Below are positions 12,946 to 24,500 of a stretch of DNA of 64,000 nucleotides, one piece after another (within the stretch, counting starts at the first letter, position 1; every line of letters starts with the position of its first letter). The notes beneath the pieces are model-generated. The model made no database searches. It was not told the DNA's origin and saw nothing but the letters and a program-made list of their open reading frames with translations. The position numbers and the translations under genes are program-made. Origin of the DNA: Gordius sp. MW1 (Eukaryota; Nematomorpha; Gordioida; Gordea; Gordiidae); the NCBI GenBank assembly GCA_964036665.1, contig OZ038526.1:4278001-4342000 (forward strand). Reading direction: 5' to 3'.

Positions 12946-13110
12946 ACTGGCCGGGCCTGGACGGGCTTTAATGTAACCTAACGAGCTTGGGCGAGCTCTA
13001 AATGCCCGTTACAAAATTAATATGTTTTTTTATTTGTGTTTTAAAAAGTATAAACAAAGGTTTGTTTTTAAAATTTTGCAACTTATTATAATGATGTATT
13101 AAATTTGACA
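12946..13110. mobile_element. hAT terminal fragment
   Basis: GGCCGGGCCTGGACGGGC followed by '...gcccgttacaaaattaat' and 'caaaggtttgttt'. This matches, in reverse orientation, the right part of the hAT element ending at 25683 and resembles the left end of the one starting at 23316. Only one terminus is found, so this is a decayed fragment. Confidence 0.55.
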
Positions 13111-13192
13111 AGGATTTAATACATTCCTCTCCTCTTTATATATAAGTCAAATTTACTAAATTACAAAATTTACAAATTAATTATAAAAACTT

Positions 13193-13295
13193 TAAGTATA
13201 GGGGAAAAATTAAAAATATATTCGTGTTCACCCTACGAAAATCTGCAAACAGTATGCCAGTCAATTATTCTTGTTGAACCGCGTAGTTTTCCGTA
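13193..13295. mobile_element. Fragment of the long-inverted-repeat element
   Basis: The stretch 'aagtataggggaaaaa...gtgttcaccc...ctgcaaacagt...cttgttgaacc' is a diverged copy of the outer part of the inverted repeat bounding 17957-19561. Only one arm is visible. Confidence 0.6.
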
Positions 13296-15671
13296 AATAT
13301 CCTCCTATAGAATATGCGTGTCACATTTTTGACTGCACACATAATTATAATTTTTATTGAAAAATAAATATATTTTATGAATTTAGAAGAAGTTATATAA
13401 TGTTTTTTACTAATACATTTTTTAACAACTTATTTTTTTTACAAAAAAGATCGAAAATGCCCTTTAGCATAATTATGCCAATTTGTCGAAATGAATAATG
13501 CCAACCTTAACTTATTATATAATATCAGTAACATGATTTGTAATATTTAAATAGAAAATTGTTTACATAATGAGGGAATTTACAATATATAAACACAAAA
13601 AGAGCATTTTTTCAAATAATTTAGAGGCAGAATGAGGAATACATTATGTGACAATAAAACACTATGAACTCCCCAATGAGAATAGCGGGATCAGTAATAG
13701 AAGGAAACCAAAAGAATTATCAAATAGTTGTGTTGGAGTTAAAAGGTTTATCATGAGATAGAAGAATGTTCCACTCTTAATGTCATACTGTCTTTAATGA
13801 CTATGAATAGTATTGAAACGAATCTGGGCGTAGAAGCGACATCGGCATGATCTCTGCAGACAATATAATCATGTATGCTTAAAATTTTAGCTGTTATAGA
13901 CAGGTAAAATTAATTAAAAAAAAGTAGTCACTTAAAAAGAATGAAAAAGTGTACATGTATTGAAATCCTATGATATTTGGAAATAAAACTGGTGAATAGA
14001 GCCATTTATAAGTTTGGAATTGCTTTTTAAGCAGATAGTGAAACAAAAATAGAATTGAGGCAATGAGCATATCTAAATGAAGAGATTTATAGATGTGTAA
14101 TTTAACAAATGGATTCCAGCAACACTAAAAGGGAAACTGTTTAAATCATTTTATAGTTAATGTAGGATTAGTTTGTAATCGTGGGTTAGGGGGTATACAA
14201 CACTTGCCGTTGATGGAGGTGATAATGCAAAGATAGGTTTGGAGGAACAAGAAGGAACACTAATATAATAATGAAAATTAAAATCTTGGTACAACAATAA
14301 TTACTAGGTTTGTTACATATAGATTAAGAGGGATATTTGTTAAAGATATATTGGCTATATAGGAAATAAAATATAATGTTTGAGATAACGAAAAATAAAA
14401 AGCAAAACTTTCCTTTAGAGTGAACAAAATAAGAAAACCTTTAAGCTAAATATTGTGATGAATGTTTAGTGATAGGTATGTCAAAATTAGTAAAATATTC
14501 GGCGCGTTTTTATTATAAAAAATAAATTCTAAGCTAAAACTAGGGTAATAATTGCATTTATTAATCTTTAAAACATGTTGTAGATTAATACGATAAAGAT
14601 AATAATATTAAAATCGTTATTAAATAATCAAATTAAACAACATATAAGAGCACAGCCCGGCCCCCTGTTGGAAATCAAGGTTTTAATATTCCATAATTCC
14701 AAAATGTAGGGACTTGGAGGAAAGTTAGGGGTATATGTTGAAAGGAGAAAATAGGATTATAAAAGTTAGGGTAATCGAATACGATAAATAAGAAGGATAA
14801 GTTGAAATAAATTGTTAAATGATGATGATTAAAAATCAATCGAAAGAAATCGTGTGTGTTCTTTAAATTCTATAGCAGTACATCATAAACCAACACAGTT
14901 TAATTCACGAGATGCCAAATAATTCCTTCTGTTTTAAAAAGGATCAAATTAATTAACTAGAGAAGAAAATTCACGATGAAAATTGTATTTCAAAAAACAT
15001 ATTTAAATTATTTTATAGGCTATATAAGGGGCTTATCATTAAAATTAAAACTGGTAGTGAACCAGCGACTTCGATGTTTATAAATTGCAGAAAAACAAGT
15101 ATTTTTATGTAAAAGTACCGGATGCCATTTCTAGTAAATTCAGAAATTCACTATCCCACAATTAACATATAAATACATAAATTCCAACAAAACAACAACA
15201 ACTCTACTTCCATACAACTCAATTCAACTTCGCTCTGCTCCTCCAGAGATCCAATTATCTACTACATTCGCGTTTACACTTATTCTACCATTATCACGTC
15301 ACACATTGGATATTCCATTCAACTAACAATACATTTAACACATATCAATTATTCATCAATCTGATAATTAACTTGTATCATCGTTACTTTAATATCCTCG
15401 CTCATATTAATTTTCGCTGTTATTTGATTTTTGTCCTTATGTGTTTTGATTTAAAAATAAAAGATAGAGAATTTGACAACCATTACAAACTGCAGGACTT
15501 ATCACAAATGGATTTTTTTAAAGAAAATATATTAACCAAATATAAAACATTTAGCATTCAAACTCCTTAAAATTGGCTACATATGCAGCCAAAAATATAG
15601 GAAATTATTTATTACTTATGTACTGAATGGGGCTTTATGATTATCCTAATTATGCTAAATATGTGTCTCTG

Positions 15672-15815
15672 CAGGCGCGTAGCCAGGATTTTCTCTGGGG
15701 GGGGGAAAATTATAATTTTTTTTTGTAACATTATTTAAAAAAACAAAATAAAGATTTGATATTCTTTTTTCGGGGGGGGGGATTTCCCGTTTCCCCCCGT
15801 CTGGCTACGCCATTG
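15672..15815. mobile_element. GCGTAGCC-family miniature element with 8-bp TSD
   Basis: Ends CAGGCGCGTAGCCAGG and CTGGCTACGCCATTG, flanked by TGTCTCTG on both sides. Interior is G-run, AT-rich middle, G/C-run. Non-coding. Confidence 0.8.
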
Positions 15816-16017
15816 TGTCTCTGTAATTTTATCATAAATTTAATCACTTTTTTGCTCTATGTAGAAAAAAGAAATTGAATTTATAAGTAAATTAGATTAT
15901 AACTAGATATATATAATCAAAAGAAATATTTAAAAGAAATGGACATTCATAATCAACGCTATATTTTGAGAGCATTTGTGCCAACACCTGATTACTTTGG
16001 CGGCAATAAATTTAAAA

Positions 16018-17390
16018 ATGGTAAAGATAATTCCTTCTCATAAAAACGATGAAAACAACTCCAAATTGCACTTTTTACCCTGTGACATCCATTTTCACGG
16101 TAAAGCAGAAATTAAAGGGTATTTTGAACCTATAATACGCCAATCAGACAATGGCCTTCTTGCTAGTTTTAGGTAATTTGATTTAATAAATTATATAGCT
16201 CTAATTTTAAGTGTTATTGTCAAATAAATTAATAAGGTGCACTTTTTTACTAAATAAAGATTAAATTTAATGTCAAGTTTCAATAGTAATTATAAATATG
16301 AGTTAAATAAGCATTAATATCTTTATAAAACTAAAATGTTATTTATTTAAAAGAAATACTAGCTGAGTACAAGAATAATTTGAAAGCATATGTCAATATT
16401 ATGGCTTAAAATATTTAAATTAATCGCTCTATCTGAGATATTCTTATCCTCTGATTATGATTTATAAATGATAAAACTAATGCTGTTATATGTATATAAT
16501 TAAATTATGTTTTGTATATTTCATTTTACTTACTACCTAAATATTTAAAGTGAACAAATAGATGTTGTCATAAAAAGTGTAAGATACACATACAACATAT
16601 TGTCATTCAATCAAGGTTATCATTTTGTTATATAAATTTATACAAAATATATAAATTTGAAAATGTTATAGATAATTTAATCCATTATTACATTATAACA
16701 TGAGCCTCTAATCAGTGAAAATCAAGTTGGCCATTTCACTTTATACTATGCTTATATTTTGAGTACAAGGGAAGTTGTGGTTTATGACATTTCTCCGCTA
16801 TCCAAATAATTATTCAGTTAAAGCTTTATTATGCCAACAAAATACATTTACAAAAATACGCCATATAAACGAATTTATTAATTTAGAAATTTCAAATAAA
16901 AGAACACAACAAATTTGCGATATTTTTCTACAACTTTCATGGGCGTAGCCAGGGGGGGGGCAGGGGGAATTTTATGTTTTGCCCCCCTCTGATTAAACTT
17001 TTAAACGTTTTGTCCCCCCCTCCCCCTTCCTTAATCCAAAACCTGGCTACGCCCATGACAGCTATCCTTTATTTTTTCTCCCTACCCCCACTTCCTACAT
17101 TTTTTGGCTTTAAACGATAAAGAGGACGACCATTGAATGGAGCTACCATTAAGTTATCGGACGACGTGAACGGTTGTATTTTACAGAAAATCAATCAATC
17201 CGATACTATTGATAACATCGACCCTACCGATGGGTTAGAGGAACCTTCCACGGCGCAGGGCCTGAAAAAAATTGGTGCATTTACCGAATTTACTTATTGG
17301 AATTTGGACAAAGTGCCCGATGAGAGGGATGGTATTCATCAAATTTTTAAATGGATAGAACTTTCGAAAATTATTAATTCTGAAGACTAG
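16018..17390 (+). CDS. RNASEH2C: Ribonuclease H2 subunit C
   Basis: Two exons, 16018-16172 and 17123-17390, joined in phase 2 across a 950-bp intron (AG|gtaatt ... aaag|A), giving 140 residues against about 164 in human. The first exon encodes LHFLPCDIHFHGKAEIKGYF followed by EPIIRQ and ASFR; the junction makes R-GRPLNG, matching LHLLPCEVH...F.P.IRQ....SFRGR.L.G of RNASEH2C. The C-terminal FTEFTYWNLDKVPDERD matches the family's F..FT.W.L...P motif. The protein is a non-catalytic subunit of the nuclear RNase H2 trimer (with A and B), which removes ribonucleotides misincorporated in DNA and cleaves RNA:DNA hybrids. The ATG is the first in this exon, in a weak context. An AATAAA lies about 115 bp past the stop. 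The intron carries a miniature element (16938-17057). An upstream non-coding exon cannot be excluded. Confidence 0.85.
16938..17057. mobile_element. CATGGGCGTAGCC-family miniature element in the RNASEH2C intron
   Basis: Ends CATGGGCGTAGCCAGG and CCTGGCTACGCCCATG, 120 bp, with flanks ACAACTTT / ACAGCTAT (6 of 8 match). It sits about 65 bp before the exon 2 acceptor. Confidence 0.8.
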
Positions 17391-17956
17391 AAAATTACGG
17401 GCTCAAGACGTTTGGGGAAGTTTTTTTTCTCGAAGAATATATATGTGAAAACTATTAATTGTATTACCAATTTATTATTTTGTATTTCTGCCTATTATTA
17501 ATGAATAAAAAGTTTTAAACTCGCATTTGCCGACCTATTTTGGAATTTATGGTGATTTTCAAAGATTACCAACCATTATTTTACTGTGTAGTTAAGAGAG
17601 ATTATGACACTAAAAGGCTTCGTTTTTAATCATCATACTACCTTAAAATATGTTTTATTTATGTAAACATTAAGGTTGATTTAATGATTTAAGTAAAAAA
17701 AATAAATTATTTAAACATTTGAAAATCAAAGTCTTTTCAAAAATTCTTCGATAGTGTTCATAGGGCAAACGGGGTGGGGGGTAAATATTCTTTCCTTGTA
17801 AATCCAATTTTTTTATAATAATTTGACATTTAGGAAATTTCCCTTCTTTTCATTCTGCCCCTTAATCATTAACAATAAGCTTACTAATGGTGGTGTGGTA
17901 TCCGGAGATTATTTCTAGTTTTAACGATATTTTAAGTCATTTCTTCTTTTCCAAAT
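17391..17956. other. RNASEH2C 3' UTR and downstream flank
   Basis: The 3' UTR probably ends shortly after the AATAAA at 17504. The rest is AT-rich without recognised features. Confidence 0.4.
17504..17509 (+). terminator. Polyadenylation signal of RNASEH2C
   Basis: Canonical AATAAA about 115 bp after the stop codon, in an AT-rich 3' flank. Confidence 0.5.
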
Positions 17957-19561
17957 ACACTAGTCAACAAATAATGGACTTGTGAAATCAACCGGCAAAC
18001 TGTTTGCAGATTCTGGTAAAGTTTTTCACGGTGAACACAAATATGTCTTTAATTTTTTCCCTATACGTCAAGTTTTTTAGATATTCGCTGTCAAAGTTGC
18101 CAAAAACGCGATTTTAGCGTTTTTTAAACGTCAATAACTTGCAAATTAGTCGGTAAAAATTTTGTTTAATAGATTTAATTCGTAGATATATGGGAGAGAA
18201 ATGTATTCACAATTTTTTTTATCCTAGCACTTTTACTTTTTAAATTATATATAAAATTAACTATCCCTATCTTTTACATTGACAAATTACACCAGACTTG
18301 AGGGCGCCCTCCCTTCTCTTCAACACTAGGAATTAAGTGAGTGTTGTTGTTTATCTACTCTACTACTACTATTACCAAAATAACAACACGCACTTAATTC
18401 TTAGTTTTATAAACGCAGGTTTTCCTCGTGCTACCAATTTTATAAACGCAATTTCTCGATATATATAAAAGTATGGATTGGACGATGGCCGTGGAGAAGC
18501 AGTGTTCGCCTTACCAATCGGTTTGCATGAGGGACGTCAACGGTTAACAAATAAGGTATTGAGTTAGGGCCGTTTGTTTCTTAGTGGACAATCGCAGTTA
18601 CTAGCGGAGAAGAATAAGATTCCGTCTACGGCGAAAGGAAGGTATCGAATTAAAGGAATGTCTGGCTCTTGTTAGATAATTGCCGCTGGACCCACGTGTC
18701 TAATATGAGAAATAAACATCTCCCCCCGCAGGACTAACGTGTCCTGAACGAAAATTAAATATCTCCTCCCGCAGGACTAAATAACAAATTTAATAACTGA
18801 CCAGAAAATTAAATAACTGATCATATCATGGTCGAATTCTCGCTATTAAAATCTTGTCGATGCACTTCTCAATTTGCATGAGAGATGCCAACAGTTCGAT
18901 GTACCGCACATCTCAATAAGAAAATGCCCTTTAAAAATTCCTCTGTTTCTAATTAGTGCTTTAAACAAACCCTAAATCGCAGACGATAACTAAATTATTT
19001 CTCACGCCTAATTCAGATGAGAACTCGTTTCTCGTGCATAATTAAATTCCTGTAAAATCTTAATAAGCCAACTGTCAAATCTTAATTGGTTAAACTTTAA
19101 CAACTATCAAATCTTAATCGGCCAAACTTTAACAACTGTCAAATCATAATTTGCCAAACTTTAACAACTGTCAAATCTTAATTGGCCCAACTACCACCTA
19201 GTGTTAAAGAGAAGGGAGGGCGCCCTCAAGTCTGGTGTAATTTGTCAATGTAAAAGATAGGGATAATTAATTTTGTATATAATTTAAAAAGTAAAAGTGC
19301 TAGGATAAAAATAAATTGTAAATACATTCCTCTCCCCTATTTCTACGTAATAAATCTATTAAATAAAATTTTTACCGACTAATTTGCAAGTTATTGACGT
19401 TTGAAAAACGCTAAAATCGCGTTTTTGGCAACTTTGACAGCGAATATCTAAAAAACTTGACGTATAGGGGAAAAGCTAAAAACATATTTGTGTTCACCAT
19501 GAAAAACTCTACCTGAATCTGCAAACAGTTTGCCGGTTGATTTTTCTTGTTGAACCGTGTT
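17957..19561. mobile_element. Long-inverted-repeat DNA element with an LTR-like centre
   Basis: Two inverted arms of about 350 bp (left ~17957-18329, right ~19198-19561) are highly similar. Shared blocks include 'atcaaccggcaaactg', 'ggtgaacacaaatatg', 'caagttttttagatattcgc', 'aaaacgcgattttagcg' and, at the inner edges, 'gagggcgccctccc'. No transposase frame is seen. A diverged arm lies at 13193-13295, so this is a dispersed family. The 870-bp centre resembles the LTR of the 37845-41182 element. The exact outer ends are uncertain because the terminal bases differ between arms. Confidence 0.7.
18429..19030. mobile_element. LTR-like sequence (solo LTR fossil) inside the inverted-repeat element
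   Basis: Starts TGCTACCAATT like the 722-bp LTRs at 37845 and 40461. It shares blocks such as 'attgccgctgga.ccacgtgtc', 'gagaaataaac', 'caggacta.acgtgtcctga', and a '...tctcgctatt.aaa' block. It is clearly diverged from those LTRs, so it is an older member of the same Ty3/Gypsy-like family. The right boundary is approximate and no internal region is present. Confidence 0.6.
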
Positions 19562-20278
19562 ATTTATGTTCTTTTTATAATTGAGTAACCCCGCAAAGCA
19601 TTCGTGGGCACATCATGTCTTACGCAAATTGTAAATTAAAATATAAAACGCGATCCTTTTCATTAGTTTAATATTTTACCAATACCTGGGTTAGGTGAAA
19701 ATTTCATAGGTTTTGACCCAATACGTTTAGATATATTGACGTTTGTTTACTCGTGGGGTTCTGGGTACCCCACGAATGACCTCACGTACCGTTTTTTAAG
19801 CTTACCTTTTTATTATTAAATTAATGTTATAAAATAATTATTTACATCGGTTTCTGACTCACAAATGCCTCTAAAATGGGACTATAAAGCTCGGTTAATT
19901 GAATAAAACATCCTTTTTATTAACTGTTGACATGAATTATGATACTATGATTGCTTAGAATGATGACTGAAGCTAAGGGAGGGTTTAATTTTTGTTTAAG
20001 AATTTTACATAAAATATCATGACATAATAATGGAATAATATCATCACTTAGATGAATATGTTAATATTTTATGTTAGGATGATAGTATCTTAAATAATGA
20101 AAATGATATACACAGAAAATGTAGTGGTAAGGGATTAGCTCATACAGAATATTAGTATTATAAAACAATTTGTTTCTCAAATATACAAACATTACGTCTT
20201 TCCTGTTGTGAAACACATGTACAACATTTTTAGAGAGTATTGAATAGCAAAATAGCTGAAAATTAAATTGTACAACCC
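19562..20278. other. Intergenic stretch with a repeat fragment
   Basis: No gene. The part at about 19585-19800 (cccgcaaagcattcgtgggc ... aaaatttcataggttttg ... ctcgtggggtt) resembles the piggyBac-like candidate at 36673-37262 and is probably a decayed relative. Confidence 0.45.
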
Positions 20279-20535
20279 ATTGGCGTAAGGAAAGGGTGGT
20301 TTTCGGGTTAGAACCCTTCCCATAATTTTCAATTTATATAATTTTTATATTGGATATTTAATAAAAATAAATATTTGTTGGAATTTTACTTTTAGTATTT
20401 TATTATTTTTACGCTATTGTCACTTTACACTTTTAGGAAAAAATGACATTTTTATCCAAAAAACTAGTTACAAAAAAATTTCACCTGTAAAATTTTATAA
20501 CCCCACCCTTGAGGAAATCCTAGTTACGTTTATGG
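20279..20535. mobile_element. Second miniature-element family (ATTGGCGTAAGG ... CGTTTATGG)
   Basis: Flanked by TACAACCC / TACAACCA (7 of 8). The interior blocks 'ttactttta.tattttatta', 'gctattgtcacttta', 'ttacaaaaaaatttcac' and 'aaattttataacccc' recur at 32904-33297 and 56724-56873. Non-coding. Confidence 0.6.
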
Positions 20536-21194
20536 TACAACCATTTGTCACTACTGGGATGTAGGTAAGCTACAAAGCGTAACGCTTAACACCCATTCCA
20601 ATCCCTTTCTTTAGCCAGAACGGCAGAAATATAGAATTAATTTGGAAGTAACGTAAATGTTTACATGTGCGTGAGATTTGTTTTCTAATTTTATGATAGA
20701 AAATTTCGGTTTTAAATTCTTAATTCACTTTACTCTTTTGTAGGATGATTAGTGCGGGTGATTAGAAATGATCTTTCCTCACCCCAAATCTATTATTCCT
20801 ATAAGTATTATAACCAAAATTTGAAATTTATTGGTTGCCCTCTCTTTAATTTACCTCCCTTGGCCAAGCGAATTCTCAACTTTTTAAAAAACGATTGCCT
20901 TTAGATAAATTTCCTTATATTTTTTGTTCCTAACTCTTATGTTTTTTAAGTTGTAAATATTCACAAATTTTGCTATTTTAGCATCTATCATCTATAAAAG
21001 TTTAAAAAAGTTGTCTTAATATACATCTAAATGAAAAAAGAATGTAACGAAATAACTGGGTAGACATAGGATTATATCTTTAAAAAATTAGAAATTTTTT
21101 GGTTATTTGTCAATGTGGTTGCTATAAAATTGCTGCTATTGCTATCCTCAATCCAGTCCAAATGTCTAAGTTGCAGAAGGCAAATATCTGTATG
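20536..21194. other. Intergenic stretch
   Basis: AT-rich; no gene or repeat recognised. Confidence 0.4.
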
Positions 21195-21352
21195 CATGGG
21201 CGTAGCCAGCATTGGGATTAGAGGGGACAATATATGAGGAGAAGCAAAATGATGATTTAAAGGTTTAGTCATAATTTTAATAAATTACAACAAATTTTTG
21301 GTTTCAGAGGGAGGCAGCCACCCCTCCCTGCCCCCCCAAGGCTACGCCAATG
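21195..21352. mobile_element. CATGGGCGTAGCC-family miniature element
   Basis: Left end CATGGGCGTAGCCAGC; right end GGCTACGCCAATG; interior with the family's 'gattagagggg', 'agtcataattttaataaatt' and 'gcagccacccctccctgcc' blocks. No clean target duplication. It lies about 220 bp upstream of the tetraspanin ATG. The minus-strand open frame at 21072-21272 is a by-product. Confidence 0.75.
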
Positions 21353-21572
21353 AATTTATGTAAGATATTATGTGATTTTAAATTATATAAAATAATACGA
21401 TATTATAAAATAGTATAGTCCTTCTATATGTTCACAATATATTTGAAACTTTTATTGAATATATATAAAAATGGTATTTTGAAACTTGGACTTTCGAAAA
21501 GAAACTTGTTATCCTAGAGGATCGATCAAGCTATTAATTATAAATTTAAATAGGTACCAAAGGTACAACGAA

Positions 21573-24500
21573 ATGGGGAAAAGATTAGAAACTCTAGTGA
21601 CATTAACCTGCCTAAAGGGCGTGCTCATGATATTTAACGCCTTATTTTGGGTACTTTAAAATTACATAAATGTACATTTGATAGATATCTGGTATTGCTA
21701 TAATATGTGTGGGAATATGGGCTAAAATATCATTGTATGTTTACACGCAATTGTCCATGAACAACTATGCTTTTGCTCCCTACACTTTAATTGGTATAGG
21801 TGCCTTAATAATAGCAGTAGGGACATTAGGATGTTGTTGCACTGTTAAAGGGCACACTAGATTTCTTTATGTCGTAAGTTTTAATAAATTAAGATATAAT
21901 ATTTATATGTCTAGTATGCTGTAGTTCTATTTCTTATCTTCCTCATTCAAGTTATAGCTGGTATATCATTCTATGTCAAGAAAGATAAGGTATTATAAAA
22001 TTGTTTGGAATAGATATATTGTATAATTTTTGCAATAATAAACAGTGAGGTTTAACAATTTCTTTCTATTAGATTGCCCTTGGATTTGAAAAAGGTCTTA
22101 ATTATTCAATATCCCATTATCCCAAGCAAGATGAAAAAGCATTGGATTATCTCCAAAAAGCAGTTAGTAAAAATGATTGTTTTGCATAATATTATCTTGT
22201 AATACCTCTGATGTGCAAAGCAAAAAATGCTTGTTGCATTAATAATTAACTTTGTAAAGGTAGGGACTTTATGCTTTTATTTTTGTAGCTTTTTGACCTA
22301 TATACTATAGCAAAGTGTTTTTAAATATTACTTATTTAACCATATATTTGCCCTTTTTATTAAAATAATATTAATTTAGCATGTTATTGTGTTGTTTTAA
22401 ATTTTTTAATAGACTTTTGATGAATAGAAAGAGCTTGGTTACATTATTTAAAACTGTATTGACTGAATCTAATATTACATACAAAAAATATGAATGAGGA
22501 TCAAAACATTCAATTTATTTATGTTTTCAGAAATTTGAAATAAATTCTTGCTTAATTTTTGAAGGTTATATTAAAATCCACATTATTAATGCACGTGCAT
22601 AGTTTTAAAGATTAAATATTTTTTAAGGAACCCATTCTTTGAATGCTTTATTGTTTAATAGTCAAACTCTTCAACATCTTCAATTTAATATTTAAATTTT
22701 AACCTATTAAAAATGTTTCATTTATGGGGTATCAATACATAATCCTAGTAATGCTAAAATAGCTTCCAGTACAATTAACATACCCTCCCCTAGCTTATCA
22801 CCTTTTTGGGGGTTATTTAAAAAAATATTGTGCGCCAACACCTTTGGGTATGATTAGTTTTATGCTTTTTGTTTAAACAGGCTGTATCTATCGCTGTTAG
22901 CGTTTGCCTTAGCGTAGCTAAGGTTTGAATTACCGGGGCAATAATAATAGAGAGCGAGAAAAAATGATTATTTTGCGAAATTTTAGCATTAATTTTATAT
23001 ATTTTAAAGAAAAATTTTGGATTTATAAGAAGGCATCCTCCTTTACCATTAATTTTATATATTTTAAAGAAAAATTTTGGATTTATAAGAAGGCATCCTC
23101 CTTTACCCTTTATTTGCAAAGTTATTACGATATACAAGTTATATAAACTTAGGCCTTCTGACTTCGCCTATGGCTACCCCCCCCCCCCCCCTTCCTCCCC
23201 CCCCCCCGAACACCTAAGGCCGACCAAGCAAAACCCACCCGTTTTACAACACTACATGACACCATTTTCCTATGAGGGGGGGGGGGTGGTGGTTAAAAAT
23301 CACAGTAGTCGCAACTAGAGACCTGCACGGCCCGGGCCGGGCTTGGACAGGCTTCTGCTTAAAAATAAAACCGCGGGCCGGGCCTGGACGGGCCGTTATA
23401 TGACTTAACGGGCCCGGACCGGGCCTAGATATATTTAAGGCCCGTTAAAAGCCCGCTATAAAATCAATTAGATTTAGTATAAAAGAAGTTTTTTTTATAA
23501 TGTTCTAATTTATAATTATTTTATGTATATTAATTTAACAAAGAAAGTTAAATATTATTTCCATCCTATAATCTATAATGGATCAATATCTCAACCCGCC
23601 TTACAAATGTTAAAGATAATTTATACACGTGATCCAATGGGCAGAGCTAATTTAAATTAGATGGGGCAGTTTAAATAGGGGAAAAATGTTTTTTACATCA
23701 AGAATTTTCGAATTTAAAGGGGACAGCTGCCCTTGCCTCCACACTAATAGCCTCTAGCAATATTGAGTGGATTAATTTATTATTATTTAAAAATATTTAT
23801 ATTAATTGCTATGCAATTTATGGTCTCTCTTTTGGTTGTCCGTCCTGTTCTCAACTTGTAATTTTTCAATAATTGCCGTGGAATACGGGTTTTTAATGGC
23901 CGTGGACTTGTGCTCCTGTCAAAGACTTTTATATTTTGCTTTTGCAAATATACTATTAATGACCGCTGATTGGCTTTACTTTTTTCGGCCTCGCACGACC
24001 TCAAATTCCATCATTGTTTTTGTACCCCACTGATTTTATTAATGAATTTCTTTGGGCAAGTCTAGGTTGTTGCTATATATCGAATAATTGCGAAACTGGC
24101 TATAATTCCCCGCAAATTAATGCTAACCGTTGCTTACATCTACTTAATCTGACCCCGACCAAATGCCAAAATTTATAAACTCATTATGATTAACAAATTC
24201 TAAAATTTATTTCTTCAAGTTACTTTTGTAAAAGATCATTGTTTTTTATTTTATATCAATAACCTAATTATTTAAAATGGTGGAAAAGAAAAGAAGCCAA
24301 GTAACTTTATTAAAAACATTATAACCTTAAATAAGGGATTTTAAAGTTTATTTGGGTATATGGTTTTGTGTATCCCAAAATGCTGTAAAAATTTTTTTTC
24401 CATGTAGGTCGTTTCTTAAAAGATAGAAGAACTCGACTGACCGGAAATTACCTATTTATTATTTCTACAATATTTTTATCAACATTTTTAACACACACAT

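Larger units (their letters stand above)
11989..15671. other. Long AT-rich intergenic stretch
   Basis: No gene supported. It contains two repeat fragments listed separately (12946-13110 and 13193-13295). The remainder is plain AT-rich DNA without recognisable exons; 14140-14260 is slightly richer in G but closed in all useful frames. Confidence 0.4.

Noticed and set aside
22817-23146. Overlapping open frames on both strands with repeated Lys/Phe-rich protein sequence
   Set aside because: They are produced by a 60-bp tandem duplication whose length is a multiple of three, within a decayed miniature element in an intron.
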